Shown here one piece after another: positions 44,326 through 54,014 of a stretch of DNA of 64,000 bases. Position 1 is the first letter of the stretch, and every line of letters begins with the position of its first letter. The notes beneath the pieces are model-generated. The model worked only from the letters and a program-made list of their open reading frames with translations, was not told the origin of the DNA and ran no database searches. The DNA comes from an uncultured Haliea sp. Its GTDB lineage: Bacteria > Pseudomonadota > Gammaproteobacteria > Pseudomonadales > Halieaceae. Both the position numbers and the translations under genes were made by a program. Location: assembly GCA_913062625.1 (NCBI GenBank), contig CAJXWP010000006.1:1-64000 (forward strand), written 5' to 3'.

Positions 44326-46572
44326 ATGCTCGGCAAATTCACCCTCACGTTGGTAGCGCTTGTAGTGTCTTTTTGCGCACTCGCAGACAGCGACTACCCT
44401 CCCCAAGTAAAATCCGTTGTAGAGCAGCGATGTATGGTGTGCCATGGGTGCTACGATGCCCCTTGTCAGCTCAAAATGGATGCCTGGGCCGGCGTGCAAC
44501 GAGGGGCGAGTAAGGAAATTGTCTACGATGGTACCCGGATCACCGACGCGGTCCCTACACGCTTGTTTGAGGATGCCCAGACGGTTGAGCAGTGGCGTCA
44601 AAAAGGATTTTATCCGGTATTGAATCAGGAAACCCCGGACCAGGGTGTACTCGCCCGCATGCTGGCACTAAAACAACAACACCCGCTACCTATTGGGAAA
44701 CAGCTGCCAGATACGATTACTCTGGGCATGGATCGCAAACAACAGTGCACCAAGCCTGAAAACTTCAATGCGTTCGCTGACAAATACCCACTGTGGGGTA
44801 TGCCTTACGGACTGCCGGGACTCACCGAGGAAGAACAGACCACTGTCACCCAATGGCTGGACGATGGTGCCGTAGGTGTACCGATGGCGTCACCCTCAGC
44901 GGCAGAATTAGATGCGGTGCAACGCTGGGAGGCGTTTTTCAACGGCGAGAGCTTGAAACAACGCCTAACGGCGCGTTATATGTATGAGCACCTGTTCATA
45001 GGCGATCTGTATTTTTCTGATCTTGACGCGACGGGAGTCTATTATAACTTGGTGCGTTCGCGCACACCAACAGGACAACCCATTGATATTATCGCTACCA
45101 GGCGCCCCTATAATAGCCCGGGTGCTGCGAGGTTCTATTATCGATTGCAAAAACTGCGCTCTGTTGCGCTTGCCAAACGGCATATGCCTTACGCATTGAA
45201 CGCAGAACGCATGCAGCGCTGGCAGTCACTATTTCTTGACCCAGACTACGAAGTCACTAATCTGCCACCTTACGGTACCGATGTCGCCGTCAATCCCTTT
45301 ATCGCCTATCGGGAGCTGCCGCAAACCGCCCGTTACAAGTTTATGTTAGATGAGGCCCAATTCACCATCATGGGATACATCAAAGGACCGGTCTGTCGTG
45401 GGCAGGTGGCATTAAATGTGATCGACGATCATTTCTGGATTGTCTTTCTCAACCCCGACAGTCAAAACAGTGTTTTAATGGCTGACTTTCTCGCCGAGGA
45501 AAGTACTAACATGCGCCTGCCCAAGGATAGCCAAGGCGCCGTAGTATCCCTATTGGAATGGCGAAATTATGCCAATGAGCAATTGAAGTTCTTAGAAGCC
45601 AAGACGGAATTCATTGCGAATGTTACGGCCGGAGCTGAAGGCACAAAAATCAACTTAGATCTGATATGGGATGGTGATGGCGACAACGATAATGCTGCCC
45701 TCACCGTCTTTAGACACATTAACAGCGCTTCAGTAGTTAAAGGCTTCGTAGGGCAACAACCCAAGACAGCATGGGTGATCAACTACTCGCTACTGGAGCG
45801 TATTCACTACCTGCTTGTGGCGGACTTCGATGTTTTTGGTAACGTAGAGCACCAGCTTGAGACCCGTCTTTATATGGATTTTCTCCGTATGGAAGGTGAA
45901 CAGAACTTCCTGTTTTTCCTGCCGGAGAAGGATCGCATACCACTTCGAAATTTTTGGTATCGAGGCGCCACGCAGGACACCAAGAACCATGTTATGAGTG
46001 AATCCGTGGCTTATAGCCAACAGACCGACATTCAGTACCACACTGACAACCCCAAGCAGGAACTACTGAGCATACTGCAACAGCGCCAGCCCGGTGGTGA
46101 GGCAGCACAATACCAGCCAGCTGATCCGCGTTTTACCACACTGCAAACGCTTCAGGGCACGCCCTTCAGTCTGATGCCAGAAGTCGCTTTTGTGGAAGTA
46201 TTAGGAGAAGGTGATAGTGTAAGTGTCTTTACCATCCTGCATAACGATAGTTATTCAAACAACGCACAGATTTTCGAAGACCAGAAACGACGCATCCCTC
46301 AAGAAGACTACCTGACCGTCGTCAAAGGTTTTATCGGCGCCTATCCTAACGTCTTCTTCCAGCTTTCCGACCAGAACTTGGAAAATTTTGTGCAAACGAT
46401 CATGTCGATGCGCAATGCCGCAGACTACGCCAACCTAGTTACTGTCTTCGGCGTACGTCGCACCAACGTCCCGTTATTTTGGCCATTGTCTGATCGGCTA
46501 AATGCCCATTACAAAGAAAACCGGCCCATTGAGGCGGGGCTCTTTGACTTGAACCGCTATGAGAACCGATAG
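44326..46572 (+). CDS. cti: Fatty acid cis/trans isomerase (CTI)
   Basis: The 748-residue periplasmic haem protein converts cis-unsaturated membrane fatty acids into trans isomers without loss of the double bond, stiffening the membrane against solvents or heat. A signal peptide (MLGKFTLTLVALVVSFCALA) is followed by the c-type haem motif CMVCHGC around residue 35. The rest (YMYEHLFIGDLYF, KGPVCRGQVALNVIDDHFW, MTISVRRTNVP-like segment near the end) is typical of the CTI family. Length is normal. It stands upstream of the YeeE/YedE pair by 26 bases; whether they share a transcript is unknown. Confidence 0.95.
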   Translation: MLGKFTLTLVALVVSFCALADSDYPPQVKSVVEQRCMVCHGCYDAPCQLKMDAWAGVQRGASKEIVYDGTRITDAVPTRLFEDAQTVEQWRQKGFYPVLNQETPDQGVLARMLALKQQHPLPIGKQLPDTITLGMDRKQQCTKPENFNAFADKYPLWGMPYGLPGLTEEEQTTVTQWLDDGAVGVPMASPSAAELDAVQRWEAFFNGESLKQRLTARYMYEHLFIGDLYFSDLDATGVYYNLVRSRTPTGQPIDIIATRRPYNSPGAARFYYRLQKLRSVALAKRHMPYALNAERMQRWQSLFLDPDYEVTNLPPYGTDVAVNPFIAYRELPQTARYKFMLDEAQFTIMGYIKGPVCRGQVALNVIDDHFWIVFLNPDSQNSVLMADFLAEESTNMRLPKDSQGAVVSLLEWRNYANEQLKFLEAKTEFIANVTAGAEGTKINLDLIWDGDGDNDNAALTVFRHINSASVVKGFVGQQPKTAWVINYSLLERIHYLLVADFDVFGNVEHQLETRLYMDFLRMEGEQNFLFFLPEKDRIPLRNFWYRGATQDTKNHVMSESVAYSQQTDIQYHTDNPKQELLSILQQRQPGGEAAQYQPADPRFTTLQTLQGTPFSLMPEVAFVEVLGEGDSVSVFTILHNDSYSNNAQIFEDQKRRIPQEDYLTVVKGFIGAYPNVFFQLSDQNLENFVQTIMSMRNAADYANLVTVFGVRRTNVPLFWPLSDRLNAHYKENRPIEAGLFDLNRYENR

Positions 46573-46597
46573 ATCCGGTATTTAAAAGGGAAGACTA

Positions 46598-47017
46598 ATG
46601 CTCGCGTACACCACACCACTTGTCGGGGGCGTGCTCATTGGCACCTCGACTGTTTTCCTGCTTCTTTTCCTTGGACGAATCGCAGGCATCGGCGGAATAG
46701 TCTGGGGCGCTGTTTCAGCGCAGCCTGACAACGCCTGGCGCTGGTTATTCGTTGTCGGCTTACTGCTCGGCCCACTGCTGTACCACATACTGTCGAATAC
46801 GCCCTTCCCACCGGCTAGCTCCTTACAGTGGTGGCATGCTGCTCTCGGCGGGCTGCTGGTGGGCTTCGGCATAAAGTGGGGCGCTGATTTTACGAGTAGT
46901 CAGGGTGCGCTGGGTATCGCTTGGCTTTCTACACGGTACTTATTTGCCGCTGTGATATTTACGGGCACGGGGATCGCCACGCTCTATGTTGTTCGTCATT
47001 TAGTGCCGGGATTGTAA
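46598..47017 (+). CDS. YeeE/YedE family membrane protein, first half
   Basis: The 139-residue protein has about four membrane helices, with LGRIAGIGGIVWG near residue 25 typical of YeeE/YedE (DUF395). Known members take up thiosulfate through conserved cysteines, usually in a GCTSGHGxCG-like motif. Here the same position reads GADFTSSQGALGI and contains no cysteine. Transport of thiosulfate by the known mechanism is therefore unlikely. It is directly followed by the second half-gene, so the two probably form one channel. Located after cti; role unknown. Confidence 0.85.
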   Translation: MLAYTTPLVGGVLIGTSTVFLLLFLGRIAGIGGIVWGAVSAQPDNAWRWLFVVGLLLGPLLYHILSNTPFPPASSLQWWHAALGGLLVGFGIKWGADFTSSQGALGIAWLSTRYLFAAVIFTGTGIATLYVVRHLVPGL

Positions 47018-47428
47018 ATGAGAAATATAATTGCTCTGCTTTGTGGCCTCGCTTTTGGTGCAGGTCTGGCAGTGTCTAGCATGACGGACACGGCGAAGGT
47101 CTTGGGGTTTCTAGATGTGCTCGGTAACTGGATGCCCGACTTGGCATTTGTAGTAGGCGCCGCGGCTTGCGTCATTCTGGTTACATTCCCCTTCGTAATG
47201 CGACGAAAGAGCCCCCTAATGTCCCTGCGGTTTTTACTGCCTGCAACCCAATTTATCAATGGGCGACTCGTCGGTGGTGCTGCCCTTTACGGCATTGGCT
47301 TGGGATTGTATGGCTATTTTCCAGGCTCGGCGATGGCATCATTAGTGTATCAAGACTGGAAAACTGCAATATTCATTGCTGCCATGCTGATTGGCATGAC
47401 TTTGGCAAACAAAGTTTCAGCCAAGTGA
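47018..47428 (+). CDS. YeeE/YedE family membrane protein, second half (DUF6691-like)
   Basis: The 136-residue protein has about four helices and follows the first half-gene without a gap (stop then ATG). GLAVSSMTDTAKVLGFLDVLGNWMPDLA and the GLGLYGYFPGSAMASL turn match the family; where relatives have a cysteine in GxCPGPA, this copy has Phe (GYFPGSA). With the first half it is a split, cysteine-poor version of the sulfur-compound transporters. Substrate unknown. Confidence 0.85.
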   Translation: MRNIIALLCGLAFGAGLAVSSMTDTAKVLGFLDVLGNWMPDLAFVVGAAACVILVTFPFVMRRKSPLMSLRFLLPATQFINGRLVGGAALYGIGLGLYGYFPGSAMASLVYQDWKTAIFIAAMLIGMTLANKVSAK

Positions 47429-47468
47429 TTCTCAAGCTTGTAAACAGCATCCTTAAGCCCGATCATCG

Positions 47469-48005
47469 CTACCACATCAAATCATCGGGAATCTGGTACT
47501 CGGCATAAGGATCCTCTTCATCCACGTCCATCACCTCGTACGTGTTAAGTAAAACAATGATCTGTGGGTCACGTTGCCTTATTTTTTCGGCCGCTGCGGA
47601 TGGCAGCAATTCAAAGTCATTGCCCAACTTTGCTATCGCCAATCGTCCATTCACTAAATCTTTTTGTAACTGCTCAGTGACATAAATTTTCTTTATCCGG
47701 GTGCCATCCGTGAACTGATAAGCAATATCCCCCCGCTCACGTTTGATGCGATTCATCTTAATCAACTGAGAGATTTGGGCTTTTATCGCCTTTTTTTCGA
47801 CCACTTCGTGTTGCTGTTTATTGAGCTGGCGGTCGCGTTCAGTCTTTTCAAGCAGGTTACGTTTGACCTGCTCCTTGCTATCATCAAGCGGAGTCTGTCC
47901 CTTTTGGCGAACCTTGGCTTCTTTGCGCAGTTCTTGCTTAAGCTGCTTGGCCTTCTTCTTATCAACGAGGCCAGCGTTAAGGAGTTGATCCTGCAGAGAT
48001 GCCAT
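47469..48005 (-). CDS. DUF2058 family protein (YaiL-like)
   Basis: The 178-residue protein starts MASLQDQLLNAGLVDKKKAKQ at ATG 48005; an AAAGG sequence lies 10 bases upstream. The track start at 48161 adds an unlikely leader. The first ~85 residues are a highly charged, lysine-rich coiled coil (KQLKQELRKEAKVRQKGQ). The C-terminal half (LIKMNRIKRERGDIAYQFTDGTRIKKIYV, ending DEEDPYAEYQIPDDLMW) is the DUF2058 domain. Such proteins are nucleoid- or RNA-associated in proteobacteria, but the role is not settled. Confidence 0.88.
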   Translation of the reverse strand: MASLQDQLLNAGLVDKKKAKQLKQELRKEAKVRQKGQTPLDDSKEQVKRNLLEKTERDRQLNKQQHEVVEKKAIKAQISQLIKMNRIKRERGDIAYQFTDGTRIKKIYVTEQLQKDLVNGRLAIAKLGNDFELLPSAAAEKIRQRDPQIIVLLNTYEVMDVDEEDPYAEYQIPDDLMW

Positions 48006-48337
48006 AATGTGAACCTTTAGACTGCCATTTAGACGGCAATTATGGTGAATTGTGACCGCACTGGCAAACGACTTTACACCACAGTCGCCAGACGCCCTGC
48101 GCTTCTGTACAAAAGAGTACAAGCCTTTTAGTTTCCGGTCGTAAGACTGGGTGTTCGGCAACTCTCCCCCTCAATGTCAACGCCTCGTCGGTTGAGGCCA
48201 ACAGCTCAATACTCTATAATGAAAGACGCTTAACGTAATAATAGCCAGACAAAACCTCCCACCCCAGCTCTCTCCTCGGGCGATACGACTGCCAGTGAAT
48301 AGTACGCCGGTTTGGTGAAACTCCAAGGTAGCCCAGC

Positions 48338-49423
48338 ATGAATTTAGAATTTTCCGAAGAACAACTGTTTATTCGTAATCAAGCACGCAATTTTCTCAGT
48401 CAGGAATGCTCCGCCAGCGTTGTGCGCAGCGTTCTTAATACCGATGTCCCGTTTGATCGGGCGCTGTGGCAGAAAATTGTGGACCTTGGATGGACCGCGA
48501 TGTCGATACCCGAAACCTATGGCGGTTTAGGCCTAGGCTATCTGGAACTGTGTGTTATCGCTGAAGAACTAGGCCGTTCGCTGGCGCCGGTACCGTTCTC
48601 TTCGAGTGTCTATCTAGCCACGGAGGCGATTAAAAGCTGGGGCACGGAACCGCAGAAGCAGCACTATCTTCCAAAACTGGCGACCGGCGAGTTAATCGGC
48701 ACTCTCGCCATGAATGAAGGACTAGGCTCGCCGTCTATCGCGGCGCAGGTACTCGAGGGTAAACTCACTGCTAACAAAATACCCGTACCGGATGGCGACA
48801 TCGCAGACTTTACCGTGCTGACGGCTCGTGATGAACAGGGTTGCGTTGGTCTGTATCTCGTCGATTTAGCAGATGCAGGGGTGCAGCGTGAGGTTCTCAC
48901 CAGCATGGACCCTAGCCGATCTCAGGCACGCTTAGTCTTTGATAACGTGCCGGTGCAGGCTTTGGGTGCGGCCGGCGAGACGCAGCTAACAGAGTTGCTG
49001 GATCGTGTCGCAGTGCTACTGGCCTTTGAGCAAATTGGCGGCTGCCAGGCCGCTCTGGATATGGGTATCGCTTATACCAAAGAGCGCTACGCCTTTGGCC
49101 GTGCTATTGCCTCGTTCCAGGCCATCAAGCACAAGTTCGCTGACATGTATGTGGCTCTGGAGCTCGCGCGAGCCAACGCTTATTACGGCGTCTGCGCCCT
49201 CGCCAGTGATGCACCAGACCTACCACTGGCGGCTGCGACCGCAAGGGTAAGTGCGACTGACGCCTATTACTTTATCAGTAAGGAAAATATTCAGGTTCAC
49301 GGTGGCATGGGCTTTACCTGGGAGTTCGACTGCCATCTGTACTACCGCCGTGCACAGCTGTTATCGGGTTTAATCGGTACTCAGCCAATATGGAAAGAGA
49401 CCCTCACTCAGCGCCTGCTATAG
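48338..49423 (+). CDS. Acyl-CoA dehydrogenase family protein, short subunit
   Basis: The 361-residue flavoprotein has FRNQARNFL-like N-terminus, MSIPETYGGLGLGYLELCVIAEELG near residue 55, FAD-binding RYAFGRAIASFQAIKHKFADM near 250, and VHGGMGFTWEFDCHLYYRRA near the C-terminus. The usual TEP-x-AGSD substrate/flavin loop is replaced by AMNEGLGSPSI. It is shorter than typical ACADs and lies 15 bases upstream of a second, longer one. Adjacent unequal ACADs often form alpha2beta2 heterotetramers in steroid side-chain breakdown, where one subunit lacks catalytic residues. Substrate unknown. Confidence 0.9.
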   Translation: MNLEFSEEQLFIRNQARNFLSQECSASVVRSVLNTDVPFDRALWQKIVDLGWTAMSIPETYGGLGLGYLELCVIAEELGRSLAPVPFSSSVYLATEAIKSWGTEPQKQHYLPKLATGELIGTLAMNEGLGSPSIAAQVLEGKLTANKIPVPDGDIADFTVLTARDEQGCVGLYLVDLADAGVQREVLTSMDPSRSQARLVFDNVPVQALGAAGETQLTELLDRVAVLLAFEQIGGCQAALDMGIAYTKERYAFGRAIASFQAIKHKFADMYVALELARANAYYGVCALASDAPDLPLAAATARVSATDAYYFISKENIQVHGGMGFTWEFDCHLYYRRAQLLSGLIGTQPIWKETLTQRLL

Positions 49424-49438
49424 ATTTCGGAGAACATC

Positions 49439-50662
49439 ATGGATTTTCAAGACACCCCACAACTGGCCGTCTTTCGCAGCGACGTAAAAATCTGGCTCGA
49501 GGCGAACGCTACCCGACGCACTGACAAGCTTCACATGGGCATGGAAGGCGATACCGCTTTTCAGGAAGCTAAAGACTGGTACAAAAAGAAAGCGGACAAT
49601 GGCTTCGCCTGTCTGACCTGGGCGAAAGAATACGGCGGCGCTGGACTGACCTCGCTGCACGAGGTGGTCTGGACGCAAGAAGTAGAAAACTATAGGACAC
49701 GGGACGCGCATTTTGTCATCGGCATTGGCAATTGCGGTCCTGCCGTCATGCACTTTGCCAGTGAAGAGGCCAAGCGTGAGTTGTTGCCCCGTATGGCCAG
49801 TGCTGAAGATGTCTGGTGCCAGCTGTTCAGTGAGCCCAGTGCCGGCTCCGATGTGGCGGGGCTGCGCACCCGTGCAGAGCCCGACGGCGACAATTGGATT
49901 CTCAACGGCCAGAAAATCTGGACCTCCGGTGCCCAGTACTCCGATTACGGCGTGGTACTGACGCGCACGGACCCCACTATCTCCAAATATCGAGGCCTTA
50001 CCCTCTTTATGATTGACATGCACCAAAGCGGTGTGGAAGTTCGACCCATAAAACAGATGGATGGCGGCGGCCATTTTAACGAGGTTTTCTTCCACGACGC
50101 TATCGTACCGGACGCCTACCGGCTGGGTGAAGTCGGCGGCGGCTGGACCGGAGCCCTCACTGTATTGATGAGCGAGCGCCTGGCCATCAGCGGGGTTCAG
50201 CCAACAGGCTTTCCGCAGTTCCTAGACCTCGTGAAGTCTCTGGAGCTGAATGGACAACCCATTGCCAACGATCCAATCGTGCGCGACCAACTGGCGACAT
50301 GGTACAGCCAGTATGCAGGTCTCCAAGCTGTCAACAAGCGCATGTTAACCGCAGTCGCCAAAGGCGGTATCGCTGGCGCTGAAGCATCGCTTGGGAAACT
50401 GGTCGGTGCTGTAATGAATCAGGAAATTGCTAATTTTGCGTGCCAGATATTCGGTCCGGCCGGTATTGTGCAGGACACTGAATTGAGCCCGGAACAGGCC
50501 CACTTTCAACAGCAGGTGCTCTTCTCCCCTGGCGTGCGTCTAGCGGGCGGAACTGATGAAGTCATGCGCAACATTCTGGCTGAACAAGTACTGGGGTTAC
50601 CGCAGGAACCTCGGGCAGACAAAGGGATCCCGTTTCAGGACATTCCCACGGGATCCGCATGA
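49439..50662 (+). CDS. Acyl-CoA dehydrogenase family protein, long subunit
   Basis: The 407-residue protein has the canonical loop QLFSEPSAGSDVAGLRTRA near residue 125, the DNWILNGQKIWTSGAQYSDYGV stretch, and the C-terminal GGTDEVMRNILAEQVLGLP typical of steroid-type FadE enzymes. It should carry the FAD and catalytic residues and oxidise acyl-CoA to 2-enoyl-CoA. The preceding short ACAD ends 15 bases upstream, suggesting co-translation and a mixed enzyme. It is convergent with an NSS transporter gene. Confidence 0.92.
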   Translation: MDFQDTPQLAVFRSDVKIWLEANATRRTDKLHMGMEGDTAFQEAKDWYKKKADNGFACLTWAKEYGGAGLTSLHEVVWTQEVENYRTRDAHFVIGIGNCGPAVMHFASEEAKRELLPRMASAEDVWCQLFSEPSAGSDVAGLRTRAEPDGDNWILNGQKIWTSGAQYSDYGVVLTRTDPTISKYRGLTLFMIDMHQSGVEVRPIKQMDGGGHFNEVFFHDAIVPDAYRLGEVGGGWTGALTVLMSERLAISGVQPTGFPQFLDLVKSLELNGQPIANDPIVRDQLATWYSQYAGLQAVNKRMLTAVAKGGIAGAEASLGKLVGAVMNQEIANFACQIFGPAGIVQDTELSPEQAHFQQQVLFSPGVRLAGGTDEVMRNILAEQVLGLPQEPRADKGIPFQDIPTGSA

Positions 50663-50706
50663 GTGCTTGGATCGATTGCGATCTAGCGCCGCTTCAATGA
50701 TTGGAC

Positions 50707-52083
50707 TCAACTCCAGTCAACAATGCCCATTACAAAAATTATCAGTAATGCAGGTGGCACAACATAGCGAATCAGCAAGTGCCAGATTGAATATTGACCA
50801 GAAGACAGCGAGTCCAACTCATCATGGGTAGCCTCTTTTTTCATCGCCCAACCCGCGAACACCGCAATCAATAAACCGCCCAGCGGGAGAAGAATCTGAT
50901 TAGAAAACACATCCATGATGTCATTAAAATTGCTACCTGCCACGGTCCACTGAGACAAAATATTATAAGACACAATAGAGCACACACTGAACAGGGCGAT
51001 CGAACCCACAACGATAACGGTGCTTTGATGGCGAGAAAGATTAAAACGCTCTTCCATCCATGAAGTCACCGCCTCGACTAGGCCTACCATAGAAGTAATA
51101 CCGGCCATCGAAAGCATCAAGAAAAAGACCACACTGAATCCATAACCGCCAGGCATCTGCGCAAACCCCACGGGCAGTGTCTGAAAGATTAGGCCAGGTC
51201 CTACCGCCGGATCTAGGCCGTTATGGAACACAACAGGGAAAATAACCAACCCGGCGAGCAAGGCCACGCCAGTATCAACCATCACAACAATCAGTACCGA
51301 CCGCGTAATGGAAATAGATTTTGGCAGGTAAGCCCCGTAAACCATCATGCCCGCCATGGCCACACCCAAGGAGAAGAAAGCCTGGCTTATCGCTGCCAGC
51401 ACGGTATCAAAACCAATTTTGCTGAAGTCCGGAGTAAATAGCCATGTGACGGCCGCGGAAAACCCGTGCACCTCGGACTCACCTGACGGCATAAAATAAT
51501 TGTAGGTTGCCAGCCCGAGCAACAACACAAACATCAACGGCATCATCACAATAACCGCCCGCTCAATGCCGTTTTTCACGCCAGCGAAAACAATCAAACC
51601 CGTGATACCCAGGCCCACCAGCGTCCAGAAAAGCATGCCTAAATTACTGTCCAATACGGCCGCAAATTCCGCGTTGGCGACAACGCCATCGAAGCCTACA
51701 AAACCCGTAGTCACCGCCTTAAACAGGTACCACAGCACCCATCCCACCACTACAGCGTAGATAATCTCAATGGTATATGCTGCGACCAGGCCCAGAGTAC
51801 CAACCACCCGCCATCGCCTAGACTGACCACTCTCGTCTGCGACCACAACCATAGCCGTTGGGGGACTGCCCTGCCCCCGCCGACCAATGAGCATTTCCGC
51901 AATCAGTATGGGGGCGCCAATACCAAAGGCGCAGGCCAGGTAGACTAAGACAAAGGCTGCGCCACCGTTTTCACCGGTGACATAAGGAAACCGCCAAATA
52001 TTGCCAAGCCCAACAGCGAAGCCCACTGAGGCCATGATAAAAGCAAAACGCGAAGACCAGTGAGCACCGCCCGCAACTGACAT
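50707..52083 (-). CDS. Sodium-dependent neurotransmitter-symporter family (NSS/SNF) transporter
   Basis: The 458-residue protein has about 12 membrane helices. The N-terminus WSSRFAFIMASVGFAVGLGNIWRFPYV holds the unwound TM1 with the Na+ and substrate sites; GGAAFVLVYLACAFGIGAPILIAEMLIGRRG is the TM2-TM3 signature. It would import an amino acid or related amine with sodium. ATG 52083 follows GAGGAAGC; the track start at 52098 lies before that site. Substrate cannot be told from sequence. Confidence 0.94.
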   Translation of the reverse strand: MSVAGGAHWSSRFAFIMASVGFAVGLGNIWRFPYVTGENGGAAFVLVYLACAFGIGAPILIAEMLIGRRGQGSPPTAMVVVADESGQSRRWRVVGTLGLVAAYTIEIIYAVVVGWVLWYLFKAVTTGFVGFDGVVANAEFAAVLDSNLGMLFWTLVGLGITGLIVFAGVKNGIERAVIVMMPLMFVLLLGLATYNYFMPSGESEVHGFSAAVTWLFTPDFSKIGFDTVLAAISQAFFSLGVAMAGMMVYGAYLPKSISITRSVLIVVMVDTGVALLAGLVIFPVVFHNGLDPAVGPGLIFQTLPVGFAQMPGGYGFSVVFFLMLSMAGITSMVGLVEAVTSWMEERFNLSRHQSTVIVVGSIALFSVCSIVSYNILSQWTVAGSNFNDIMDVFSNQILLPLGGLLIAVFAGWAMKKEATHDELDSLSSGQYSIWHLLIRYVVPPALLIIFVMGIVDWS

Positions 52084-52138
52084 GTAATGCTTCCTCAACC
52101 GTTATTATTTGCGCATTCTATAAAAATGTAATACTGAT

Positions 52139-53926
52139 TCAAACAACGATTATTTGCGTTGCCTGCCTCAGCCAGTCCCGATCAGAACCGCGTAACAGAG
52201 GACCGATAGTCGTCGCAACTCGCTGATGATAGGCATTAAGCCACTCGAGTTCCTCCAGATCCAGTCGTTGTGTATCCAGCATGCGAACGTCAAAAGGGGC
52301 AAGCGTCAGCGTTTCAAACTCCAGCATCGGCGTTTCCCCTAAATTGGTCTGAGACGGACGCACCACCTGAAGATTTTCACAGCGAATCCCGAATACACCC
52401 TCACGGTAGTAGCCTGGCTCGTTACTGACAATCATACCCGAACACAGCGCCACGCCATTGTGTTGTTTAGAGATACGTTGAGGGCCCTCATGAACGCTGA
52501 GAAAGACACCCACGCCATGGCCGGTACCGTGATCATAATCATATCCTTCGCGCCACAGATACTGTCGCGCCAGCGCATCCAGTTGCGTGCCAGTAGTACC
52601 AAGGGGAAATCGAGCTCGCGCCAGAGCGATATGACCCTTTAAAACAAGCGTAAAAAGGCGACGTGCCTCAGGTCCAGGGTCACCAATAGCGACGGTCCGT
52701 GTAATATCAGTCGTTCCATCAGTGTACTGGCCCCCACTGTCAAATAGATAGACACTGTCCATAGCTAGGCGAGCCGGGACGCCATTGAGATGGTTATAAT
52801 GGCACATGGCTCCATTAGCGCCTGCGGCAGAAATAGTATCGAAGGAACACGCGTGAAAATACTCGCCCTGCTGCCGCAGACTGAGCAAATGGTCTGACAA
52901 CTCGGCTTCATTGTGCAGCCTTCCCGCTGCAACTTCGCCGTCCAGCCAAGCCAGAAACCGCACTTCCGCGACAGCATCGCGACGGTGGGCATGGCGAGTG
53001 CCCACCAGTTCAACCGCATTTTTGCACGCCTTAGGAAGTAACACAGGATCTTCTCCGTGCACCAACGTTGCGCCGCTGCGAACCAATTCCATCTGCACCC
53101 ATGCGCCCGCGTTTTTAGCGTCGGCTAGTATTTTGTGCGTCTCATAGGCTGCAAACGATGCGCTCGCACCCGCTTCATCTACTACCATCACGCCGCTGCC
53201 CACGTGCTGGTGAAATTTTTCTGGCAGACGACGAACATCGACAAACAGCGTCATATCCCCGGAGGCTTCTAATATCGCGAAGCTCTGTACGACCGGTAAC
53301 TGCGGCATATCCATACCACGAATATTCAACAACCAGCTGACTGAATCAGGCGAAAATATCAACGCCGCATCACAACCTTGCGCCTTAATTTGAACCGCGA
53401 TGCGCTGACGTTTATCTATGCTCGACTCACCGGTAAAGACATAATCCAACAATAGTGCGGAATTGCATACCGCCTCGGGTCGGTTCAGCCAGCAGCGGTC
53501 AATCAGATTATCAGTATCGAGCAGAAGTTCCACGCCAGCATCAGCCAAGGTATTCTTTGTATCCCGATACCATTGCAGGCTGTGAAGACGAGGATCGCAA
53601 ACTACCCTACTACCGACCGGCAGCACATCTGCAAGCCATTGGGGCTGAGGGTTGTCGGCCAAGTGATGATATTCAAAAAGATGGGAGGGAACCTGCGAAC
53701 GCACCTGCACGGTATAGCGGCCATCCACAAAGATCGCCGCTCTGTCCCGCAACACCAACGCCATACCAGCAGACCCAGTAAACCCACTGATCCAGTGCAA
53801 ACGCTCGTTATGCAATGGGAGATATTCTCCGAGATACTCATCTGCCCGAGGTACAACGAGGGCATCGTAATTTGCCTGCGTCATTAGCTGACGCACCGCC
53901 GCCAAGCGTTCTTCACTCACTGTCAT
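52139..53926 (-). CDS. M24B family aminopeptidase (Xaa-Pro aminopeptidase, three-domain type)
   Basis: The 595-residue protein has two creatinase-like N-terminal domains, the first starting EERLAAVRQLMTQANYDALVVP, and a C-terminal pita-bread domain. Metal ligands are visible in FDSGGQYTDGTTDITRT (two Asp), GHGVGVFLSVHEGP (His), EPGYYREGVFGIRCENLQVV (two Glu). It removes N-terminal residues before proline in the cytosol. The ~600-residue length matches the long, eukaryote-like XPNPEP1 type rather than E. coli PepP (~440). It is 56 bases upstream of the transporter gene, and the two may share a transcript. Confidence 0.94.
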   Translation of the reverse strand: MTVSEERLAAVRQLMTQANYDALVVPRADEYLGEYLPLHNERLHWISGFTGSAGMALVLRDRAAIFVDGRYTVQVRSQVPSHLFEYHHLADNPQPQWLADVLPVGSRVVCDPRLHSLQWYRDTKNTLADAGVELLLDTDNLIDRCWLNRPEAVCNSALLLDYVFTGESSIDKRQRIAVQIKAQGCDAALIFSPDSVSWLLNIRGMDMPQLPVVQSFAILEASGDMTLFVDVRRLPEKFHQHVGSGVMVVDEAGASASFAAYETHKILADAKNAGAWVQMELVRSGATLVHGEDPVLLPKACKNAVELVGTRHAHRRDAVAEVRFLAWLDGEVAAGRLHNEAELSDHLLSLRQQGEYFHACSFDTISAAGANGAMCHYNHLNGVPARLAMDSVYLFDSGGQYTDGTTDITRTVAIGDPGPEARRLFTLVLKGHIALARARFPLGTTGTQLDALARQYLWREGYDYDHGTGHGVGVFLSVHEGPQRISKQHNGVALCSGMIVSNEPGYYREGVFGIRCENLQVVRPSQTNLGETPMLEFETLTLAPFDVRMLDTQRLDLEELEWLNAYHQRVATTIGPLLRGSDRDWLRQATQIIVV

Positions 53927-54014
53927 GGGAGGTTCTGCTACGCAAACATTTGAAAGTCATCGCATGTAAGGCATTCAAAAACGGCAACTTGTAAGCGCTG
54001 CGATAAATCAAAGA

